From Pseudorhodoplanes sp. (GTDB lineage Bacteria; Pseudomonadota; Alphaproteobacteria; Rhizobiales; Xanthobacteraceae): a DNA stretch of 40,157 bases. A program made the position numbers and the translations under genes. Location: the NCBI GenBank assembly GCA_019187085.1, contig JABARS010000020.1:1-40157 (forward strand). Direction: 5' to 3'. The notes beneath the pieces were generated by a model. The model was given only the letters and a program-made list of their open reading frames with translations. It searched no databases and was not told the DNA's origin. Below are positions 34,718-40,157 of the stretch, in pieces; within the stretch, counting starts at the first letter, position 1, and each line of letters begins with the position of its first letter.

Positions 34718-35311
34718 CTATTCGCCCACGAGGGCGAACGCCCAGTGGCAGGTGCCGCGGCCTTCGGCGGTGATGGTGCTCCAGCCCGGCGCAGGGTCAT
34801 CCGGCGATGTCTGGAAGCGGATCTCGAACGGTCCGTCGGAGCGGATGTCGCCGGCGGTGAGGCGCGATACGCCCGACACCGAATTCCAGCGATGCGTCGT
34901 ATCGTTCGACGTGTCGCGTGTGTGCAGCACGACCGGACGCGACGAAATCCGAAAGACGCCCGTTCGCAGGCCCTCGAGCGCATCCTGCGAGCCGAACAAC
35001 AGCGTCGTGCCAGCCTGGGCCAACTTCTTTTCCGCCCAAAGCGGGCCATAGCGCCGCGTCGGCGACAGCGGAACGATGAGGAAATTCAGCGTCTCCGGGC
35101 GCGTCACCGCCTCTTCCTCGCATTGCGCCATGACGCGGGAAATCCATTCGTAGGACGAATCCGGCGCCGATCCGGACAAGCCCGCAAGCTTGCTGCGCAG
35201 CCCCGGCACGAAAACCGCGACGCCCAGGAGCACGAGGCCGGCGACAAGGCCCGCCCCCCAGACCAGGCGGCGATTGCGACGGAGCGACGGTGTCATCGGT
35301 GGCGTGCCCAT
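34718..35311 (-). CDS. Membrane-anchored protein of unknown function
   Basis: About 197 residues: a basic N-terminus (SLRRNRRL), one transmembrane helix (RLVWGAGLVAGLVLLGVAVF), then an extracytoplasmic domain of about 150 residues. The domain has two cysteines (MAQCEEEAV and GTCHWAF) that could form a disulfide. ATG 35311 and ATG 35296 are both possible and neither has a convincing ribosome-binding site, so the start is uncertain. The upstream in-frame extension looks non-coding. I do not recognise the family. It is divergent from an L,D-transpeptidase. Confidence 0.65.
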   Translation of the reverse strand: MGTPPMTPSLRRNRRLVWGAGLVAGLVLLGVAVFVPGLRSKLAGLSGSAPDSSYEWISRVMAQCEEEAVTRPETLNFLIVPLSPTRRYGPLWAEKKLAQAGTTLLFGSQDALEGLRTGVFRISSRPVVLHTRDTSNDTTHRWNSVSGVSRLTAGDIRSDGPFEIRFQTSPDDPAPGWSTITAEGRGTCHWAFALVGE

Positions 35312-35524
35312 TTCGAGCAGGGATATAAGCCGGCCGGTTCCGACCGCCACGGTAGCGGGGCGGGCTGCGGCCTTGCGGCGCAGTGCACGCTTCTGCAACC
35401 CTTCCCCGGCCATATTGAGATTGAGAGCGCCGAATCTCAGATGCAGATTGGCAGGGGAACGGGACGTCGCCTTCATCCTGCCTAATCTGGCGGGCATAAG
35501 GCGGCTTCGGGTGGGATCCAAAAT

Positions 35525-36568
35525 ATGCTTGTTCGTCACGCGCTTGTAGCGGTCCTGGTGTCGGCCGGCCTCGTTCCTTTCGCCGGCGAGGCAGGGGCGC
35601 AATCGGGTCCGCAACCCTACAGCTATCCGCCGGGCGGCTATCGCGGCGTGCCCGACCAGGACGGCGTCATGACGCTCGATCCGAACATGGACGAGCGGCG
35701 GTCACGGTCGCCCTATGGGCGACTGAACCCCTACGACCAGGGCGCGCCCTATCCTTACGATCCGCGATTGCCGCGCGAGGTGCGCATGCCTGACGAGGCG
35801 CAGACCAGCGCGCCCGCGTCCGATCCCTATCCGATCCCGAACTACAACGATCCCGCGGATCCCGCGCCCGGCGCTGCCGCGCCGCGCGGACCGTTCGGCC
35901 ATTACGGCGACCGCACGCCGATCGACACGCCGGCCTCCCTGCAGCCGCCTGCGACCATCGGCCCGGTGCCGCCGCAAGCCGTGCCCGGCGCGCAGCCCGC
36001 GCCGACGCGGCCCAACACCGTCGCCGCGCTGCCGCCGGAAGACCAGCCCGAAGAGGGCGAGCCGAAAGAATTGCCGCCGCAATTCAAGCGGCAGACCGTT
36101 CAGTATCAGAGCAAGCAGCCGGCCGGCACGATCATCATCGATACCGCAAGCACGTACCTCTATCTCGTGCAGGGCGACGGCACCGCGATCCGTTACGGCA
36201 TCGGGGTCGGCCGCGAAGGCTTCACCTGGGCCGGCACGGAGAAGATCACGAAACTCGCCGAATGGCCGGACTGGCATCCGCCGGCCGAGATGATCGAACG
36301 ACAGCCGTACCTGCCGCGCTTCATGGCGGGCGGCCCCGGCAATCCACTGGGCGCGCGCGCTCTTTATCTCGGCAAGACCATCTATCGCATTCACGGCACG
36401 AACCAGCCCTCGACCATCGGCAAGTTCGTCTCCTCCGGCTGCATCCGGATGCTCAACGAAGACGTCGAGGATTTATACAGCCGAGTAAAGGTCGGTACCC
36501 GTGTAGTGGTGCTGCCCGGCGGTCCGCCGAGCTCCGCCTCGAACCTCGCAGCACCGATATCGCGCTGA
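35525..36568 (+). CDS. L,D-transpeptidase (YkuD/ErfK type) with long Pro-rich linker
   Basis: 347 residues: a signal peptide ending near EAGA (about residue 25), a low-complexity Pro/Tyr/Asp/Ala-rich stretch to about residue 200 that could span or bind the cell wall, and a C-terminal YkuD catalytic domain. The motif is His290-Gly (IHGTNQPSTIG) with Cys306 in SSGCIRM, the standard HxGT and S-x-GCIRM arrangement of this enzyme class. It makes 3-3 peptidoglycan crosslinks or attaches proteins, in the periplasm. ATG 35525 has only a weak upstream GGG. It is the second YkuD protein in the window and differs in domain layout from that at 30465. Confidence 0.93.
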   Translation: MLVRHALVAVLVSAGLVPFAGEAGAQSGPQPYSYPPGGYRGVPDQDGVMTLDPNMDERRSRSPYGRLNPYDQGAPYPYDPRLPREVRMPDEAQTSAPASDPYPIPNYNDPADPAPGAAAPRGPFGHYGDRTPIDTPASLQPPATIGPVPPQAVPGAQPAPTRPNTVAALPPEDQPEEGEPKELPPQFKRQTVQYQSKQPAGTIIIDTASTYLYLVQGDGTAIRYGIGVGREGFTWAGTEKITKLAEWPDWHPPAEMIERQPYLPRFMAGGPGNPLGARALYLGKTIYRIHGTNQPSTIGKFVSSGCIRMLNEDVEDLYSRVKVGTRVVVLPGGPPSSASNLAAPISR

Positions 36569-36800
36569 CGACCGACGGCGAGCCGCCCTGCCAGCCATCG
36601 TATCAGCCGCCTTGCTAGTTTCCGGCGTGACCATATTGAACGAATCAGCGAGATTGCGCGCCGAGTCGTGATTGCGTGCGGCTGCGTGCCTCGATCGCGA
36701 CCCTGCGGACAATGCCAGACGGAACGTACGCGTCGCTGCGCCATCCTGTCTGCATCGTTAAGTGCACCGCCCTCCCGGGCGCATTCCGGATCTGCTGACG

Positions 36801-37412
36801 ATGCTGCCTGACCTGAGGCTCCTGATTCCTGCGACCGTGGCGACGTTCTTTCTCGCCGCGGCGGTGGGCCTCTATGCCTCGCTGCGGCTGGTGCAGGATC
36901 CGTTTGCAACCGATGCACGAACGGCGGACGAAAGCCCGATCAACCGCATCGTGACCGGCTGGCCGATGCCGGAGCCGAACCGCGCCGCCGCGTTGCGCGA
37001 ACTTGCGGTGCTGCTCAAGGATGGCACGCCGGTGGCCCTCCCCGTTTCGCTCGCGCCCGCCCGGAACGAGCAGGATCAGGCGACGGCAACGCCCGCGCCC
37101 GCCGATACGCCGGCTCCGGCCGAGACCGGGATCGCCCCCACGCCCGCGAACGGCAGCGTCCACGCAAAGGATACGGCAAACCCGGTGCAGATCACGGCGC
37201 TGCCGGTGACGCCGGACGAAACACTGAAGACGGAGCCGATCGCCCAGCCCATGACGGTCGAGATCGTTCCCGAAGCAGGTTCCGTCGCGAAATCGGCCGC
37301 TCCGCATGCGCAGCGCCCGGCCCGCACGGTGCGACGCCGGCCGCAGCCGGTCGCGCAGCCGACGGAAGAAGCGTTGGTTACGACCGCCCGCAGCGACACG
37401 CCGGGCAATTGA
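36801..37412 (+). CDS. Membrane-anchored Pro/Ala-rich protein, function unknown
   Basis: 203 residues: one N-terminal membrane helix (LLIPATVATFFLAAAVGLYA), then a soluble part rich in Ala, Pro and Thr with an Arg-rich tail (RTVRRRPQPVAQP). The segment RIVTGWPMPEPNRAAALRELAVLLKDG is the only well-ordered portion. ATG 36801 is preferred to an upstream in-frame ATG 36762; ribosome-site evidence is weak for both. The 232-bp gap before it (36569-36800) contains no gene. Likely a periplasmic linker protein; family not recognised. Confidence 0.6.
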   Translation: MLPDLRLLIPATVATFFLAAAVGLYASLRLVQDPFATDARTADESPINRIVTGWPMPEPNRAAALRELAVLLKDGTPVALPVSLAPARNEQDQATATPAPADTPAPAETGIAPTPANGSVHAKDTANPVQITALPVTPDETLKTEPIAQPMTVEIVPEAGSVAKSAAPHAQRPARTVRRRPQPVAQPTEEALVTTARSDTPGN

Positions 37413-37492
37413 GGCCGCGTCGTCATTTACGCGCACCCCGATCCATCGGATCGCGATAGCATGCGCCCGTGCCCGCCGCCCCGGATAAAACG

Positions 37493-38503
37493 ATGATCCC
37501 GCTCTCGGTGCTCGACCTCTCGCCGGTCACGACGGAGATTTCCGACGCGCAGGCCCTGCACAACAGCCTCGATCTTGCGCGCCATGCCGATGCGCTCGGC
37601 TACCGGCGCTACTGGGTCGCCGAACACCATAATCTCGCAACGATCGCCAGTTGCGCACCCGACATCATGATCGGCCAGATCGCCGCGGCGACCGCGCGCC
37701 TGCGCGTCGGCTCCGGCGGCGTCATGCTGCCCAATCATGCTCCTTTGACGGTAGCCGAGCGCTTCAAAACGCTGGAAGCGCTATTTCCCGGCCGCATCGA
37801 TCTCGGCATCGGCCGCGCGCCGGGCACCGATCCGGTCACCTCGCTCGCGTTGCGCCGCCGGCAGGACATCAGCGACGACGACGATTTCCTCGAGCGGCTG
37901 CAGGAATTGCTTCTGCTGGAAAGCCGCGAATATCCGCCCGCACATCCATTCTCGAAGATACGCGCGATGCCGGACGGCGTGCCGCTGCCGCCTCTGTTCC
38001 TGCTGGGCTCAAGCGGTTACAGCGCGCAGGTGGCCGCCTCCATCGGCGCAGGCTTCTCCTTCGCCCATCATTTCGCAAGCCACGACGCCGCCGACGCCAT
38101 GCTTGCGTATCGCTCCGCATTTCGCCCCTCGCCGATGCGCAGCGCGCCGTACGCGATCCTCGCGGTCCATGTCGTCTGCGCGCCGACCGACGCGGCCGCG
38201 GAGCGTCTTGCGGCGACGGTGGACCTGCATTTCGTGCGGCGCGCGAAGGGCGAATATCTGCCGCTCGAACATCCCGACGCGGCGCTCGCCTATCCCTATT
38301 CGGCGATCGACCGCGAGCGCATGCAACAGAACCGCGCGCGCCTGTTCGTCGGCGCGCCCGAGCGCATCAAGCCGCAGCTCGACCGTCTGATCGCGGCAAC
38401 CCGCGCCGACGAGGTTATGATCACCACGATGGTTTTCGATCACGCGGCGCGCAAGGCCAGCTACGCCCTCATGGCGCAAACCTGCGGAATAGACGCCGCC
38501 TGA
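37493..38503 (+). CDS. Luciferase-like (LLM) flavin-dependent monooxygenase
   Basis: 336 residues with the bacterial-luciferase-like TIM-barrel pattern: an early SVLDLSPV strand, [18 protein letters not shown] (conserved AEHH), [19 protein letters not shown], and [12 protein letters not shown]. These match the MsnO8-like subgroup of LLM oxidoreductases, which use reduced FMN and oxygen to oxidise a small organic substrate. ATG 37493 is preceded by GGATAAAACG; an in-frame GTG at 37469 is less likely. No flavin reductase is adjacent. Substrate unknown. Confidence 0.9.
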   Translation: MIPLSVLDLSPVTTEISDAQALHNSLDLARHADALGYRRYWVAEHHNLATIASCAPDIMIGQIAAATARLRVGSGGVMLPNHAPLTVAERFKTLEALFPGRIDLGIGRAPGTDPVTSLALRRRQDISDDDDFLERLQELLLLESREYPPAHPFSKIRAMPDGVPLPPLFLLGSSGYSAQVAASIGAGFSFAHHFASHDAADAMLAYRSAFRPSPMRSAPYAILAVHVVCAPTDAAAERLAATVDLHFVRRAKGEYLPLEHPDAALAYPYSAIDRERMQQNRARLFVGAPERIKPQLDRLIAATRADEVMITTMVFDHAARKASYALMAQTCGIDAA

Positions 38504-38505
38504 CG

Positions 38506-38538
38506 GAGACAAGAAAAAGCCCCGGCCGAAGCCGGGGC
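38506..38538 (-). terminator. Strong intrinsic terminator (UUCG loop) for the secreted Cys/His-rich gene
   Basis: Minus-strand GCCCCGGC-TTCG-GCCGGGGC (38538-38519) is a perfect 8-bp stem with a UUCG tetraloop, followed by TTTTTCTTG. It lies 36 bases after the stop at 38575. In the other direction it closes the monooxygenase transcript without a U-tail. Confidence 0.9.
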
Positions 38539-38574
38539 GCATTGGCTTTCCTCCTGGACAGGCGAGCCGGTCGT

Positions 38575-39069
38575 CTAGTTCGTCGGCGCGCCGGGCAACG
38601 GCGCAGGCGGCGGGGCCGGTGGCGTCGGCTGCGTCGCCTGATAATCGGTGAAGGTGCGGCCGGCAAAGTTCTGCGGGGCGGGCGCCGCGCCCTGTTGCTG
38701 GACGCCGGGCACCGGCGCGATCGCGATCTCGTTCGTGCACTTGTCCTTGAACACGACCTGCCCTTCGGGGGTGTATTCCTTGGTCAGGCACGAGCACAGA
38801 TTGGGCTTTGCGGGGGCCGCGCGATAGGCGGCGTAGCCTTCACCGACGACGACCGGCGCGGCGTAGTAATAATGACGGCGCCAGTGGCCGTGCCAATGCT
38901 TGTGCGGCTTGTGCCAGCCCGGCTTCGGCCAAAGCTTCACAGGGCCGCCGGGCTTTTTCCAGCCGCCGCCACCCCAGGCCAGGGCATCGGAACTGGACGC
39001 GACGCTCAGGGCGCCGAGCGAAACGACGGCAGCCAGCGCGAAAAGGGCATTGCGGGTGATGCGGGACAT
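38575..39069 (-). CDS. Secreted His/Trp/Pro-rich protein with CxC motif, function unknown
   Basis: 164 residues: a signal peptide (residues 1 to about 29, ending SDALA), a segment rich in Gly, Trp, His, Lys and Pro (HKPHKHWHGHWRRHYYY), a CSCLTKEY motif with a third cysteine in KDKCTNE, and a Pro/Ala-rich tail ending PGAPTN. The histidines and paired cysteines suggest metal binding or disulfide formation in the periplasm or outside. AAGGAG lies 7 bases before ATG 39069, and a textbook terminator follows. I recognise it only as a hypothetical-protein type common in Bradyrhizobium relatives. Confidence 0.83.
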   Translation of the reverse strand: MSRITRNALFALAAVVSLGALSVASSSDALAWGGGGWKKPGGPVKLWPKPGWHKPHKHWHGHWRRHYYYAAPVVVGEGYAAYRAAPAKPNLCSCLTKEYTPEGQVVFKDKCTNEIAIAPVPGVQQQGAAPAPQNFAGRTFTDYQATQPTPPAPPPAPLPGAPTN

Positions 39070-39211
39070 CGGGCTTCTCCTTGGGCTCCTCGTCCCCCAT
39101 TGGTCGACGACCGGCCGCGGTCGGTTCAACGACACGGAAACCATTTTAAAATTCAACCGCTTAAGTGAAGCCGCCCGATCTCCAGGATAGGCCGGGCGGC
39201 GCAATTTGCCC

Positions 39212-39262
39212 TAAAGCATGATCCCGAAAAGTGCGAAGCGGTTTTCGGAAAAGATCATGCTC
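39212..39262. repeat. Rhizobiales GCATGATC...GATCATGC palindromic intergenic repeat
   Basis: GCATGATC (39216-39223) and GATCATGC (39253-39260) flank CCGAAAA (39224-39230) and TTTTCGG (39242-39248), forming an imperfect stem with an internal loop. This AAAGCATGATCC...TTTTC element recurs widely in Bradyrhizobium and Rhodopseudomonas intergenic DNA. It sits in the 285-bp gap between two divergent genes, which otherwise holds only their control regions. Confidence 0.8.
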
Positions 39263-39354
39263 AAACAAAGCGGGATGACGATTCAAGGAAAACTCACCCC
39301 GCTTTAGAATGCGCAAGGTCGCGAAGGCGGCCGCAATCAGGAAGGGACAACAGC

Positions 39355-40026
39355 GTGGGTAAACAGCTTTCATTGACGGCCTCCGACGGCCATCCGCTCG
39401 GTGCCTATCGGGCCGATCCGGCCGGCGCGCCGAAAGGCGCAGTCGTGGTGGCGCAGGAAATCTTCGGCGTGAACACGCACATCCGCAACGTCTGCGACCG
39501 GCTCGCGACCCAAGGCTATGTCGCGATCGCGCCGGCGCTGTTCGACCGCTTCGTGCGCAATTTCGAAAGCGGCTATTCGCCGGACGAGGTCGCCAATGCG
39601 CGCAAGCATCTGGCGCATTTGGACTGGGACGCGATGATGCGTGATGTGGCCGCGGCCCTCGACGCGGTCAAAGGCAGCGGCCCTGCCGGCGTGATCGGCT
39701 TCTGCATGGGCGGCACGGTCGCCTTCCTTGCGGCGACGCGCCTTGCCGGCGTCGCGGCCGCAATTGCGTTCTATGGCGGCCAGATCGTGCGCTTCGCCGA
39801 CGAGCAGCCGAAATGTTCGGTGCAGATGCATTTCGGCGAGAAGGACGATCACATCCCGATGAGCGACGTCAACACGATCCGCCGCAAGCAGCCGAGGGCG
39901 CAGGTTTATACCTATGCCGCCGGCCACGGCTTCTATTGCGACGAGCGCGCGAGCTTCCACGCCGCGAGCGCGAAGGAGGCATGGGATCGCACGCTGGCGT
40001 TCCTCGCCGCAAACCTCAAGGCGTGA
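39355..40026 (+). CDS. Dienelactone hydrolase family protein (carboxymethylenebutenolidase-like)
   Basis: 223 residues, an alpha/beta hydrolase with a cysteine nucleophile. Cys117 lies in GFCMGGTVAF, Glu near QEIFGVN, Asp164 in GEKDDHIP and His191 in GHGFYCDE, the classic C-D-H set plus the activating glutamate. It hydrolyses dienelactone-type ring esters in aromatic degradation; related proteins act on other lactones. GTG 39355 is used, with AGGAAGGGA ending 7 bases upstream. The gene is followed by a minus-strand gene ending 7 bases away. Family secure; true substrate unknown. Confidence 0.92.
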   Translation: MGKQLSLTASDGHPLGAYRADPAGAPKGAVVVAQEIFGVNTHIRNVCDRLATQGYVAIAPALFDRFVRNFESGYSPDEVANARKHLAHLDWDAMMRDVAAALDAVKGSGPAGVIGFCMGGTVAFLAATRLAGVAAAIAFYGGQIVRFADEQPKCSVQMHFGEKDDHIPMSDVNTIRRKQPRAQVYTYAAGHGFYCDERASFHAASAKEAWDRTLAFLAANLKA

Positions 40027-40032
40027 CGGCGC

Positions 40033-40157
40033 TCAGAACCACCGTTCGGGAATGTGGATGGTGTCGCCGGGGCGCAGCGGCGTTGCCGGCGCAACGCGCG
40101 CGCGCGCCGGCTGGCCGTAGGCGTTGCGGGTGAGCTGCACGCTGCGCTTGTCGGCGC
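40033..40157 (-). CDS. C-terminus of a polysaccharide-export protein with SLBB-type end (partial)
   Basis: The last about 41 residues of a minus-strand gene that continues beyond the window. The visible tail ends LRPGDTIHIPERWF and then TGA at 40035-40033, preceded by KRSVQLTRNAYGQPARARV. A final PGDTI-x-IPERWF strand is typical of Wza-like polysaccharide biosynthesis/export proteins, which end in an SLBB domain. Identification rests on this short tail only. Confidence 0.6.
   Translation of the reverse strand, partial: ADKRSVQLTRNAYGQPARARVAPATPLRPGDTIHIPERWF

Overview
The window is about 40 kb of GC-rich (roughly two-thirds G+C) chromosomal DNA from an alphaproteobacterium. The order Hyphomicrobiales (Rhizobiales), in the Bradyrhizobium / Rhodopseudomonas / Xanthobacteraceae neighbourhood, is the best fit. 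The evidence is a RegB/RegA-type redox two-component pair, an intracellular PHB depolymerase, MmcB, a SAM-II riboswitch, SsuABC-like and TAXI-TRAP transport genes, and the GCATGATC...GATCATGC palindromic repeat typical of this order. Gene density is high. I see no insertion sequence, prophage, plasmid gene or CRISPR array, so this looks like ordinary core genome with a few unusual members. The taxonomic call is inference from gene content.

Layout. 1-4163: the end of a catabolic or transport operon (a ThDP enzyme truncated by the window edge, a fused TRAP permease and an amidohydrolase). 4242-7037: mutS. 7038-9752, minus strand: a duplicated membrane protein, an OsmC-family protein and a zinc alcohol dehydrogenase, with two palindromic repeats. 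9914-12677, minus strand: an SsuBCA-like ABC transporter operon whose leader carries a SAM-II riboswitch directly behind a recognisable promoter. 12979-15825: glnD. 15909-16459, minus strand: two tandem 63-residue secreted paralogues. 16777-18888: a class A penicillin-binding protein. 18918-23097, minus strand: a YgjP-like metallopeptidase, a PHB depolymerase and a two-gene ABC-2 exporter.

23225-25131: a RegB/RegA-type sensor and regulator (regS/regR). 25144-26759, minus strand: mtnA and mmcB, overlapping by 4 bp. 26945-31694: a von Willebrand A lipoprotein-like secreted protein, a kynurenine-formamidase-like hydrolase, glutaryl-CoA dehydrogenase (minus strand) and an L,D-transpeptidase. 31782-31858: tRNA-Arg(CCG). 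31879-35311, minus strand: a small membrane protein with a Tat-exported sulfide:quinone-oxidoreductase-like flavoprotein behind a FixK/FNR-like box, a PDZ protein with a dead trypsin-like domain, and an anchored protein of unknown function. 35525-40157: a second L,D-transpeptidase, an anchored low-complexity protein, a luciferase-like monooxygenase, a secreted Cys/His-rich protein with a strong terminator, a dienelactone hydrolase, and the C-terminus of a polysaccharide-export protein.

Themes. Sulfur and methionine economy recurs (SAM-II-controlled transporter, mtnA, SQR-like enzyme), as do redox and oxygen control (RegS/RegR, FixK-like box) and envelope construction (PBP1A, two YkuD enzymes, polysaccharide export). 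The most interesting signals are the SAM-II/SsuABC unit, the SQR-like two-gene unit with a FixK-like box, the protease-like PDZ protein that has lost all three catalytic residues, and the tandem 63-residue secreted paralogues.
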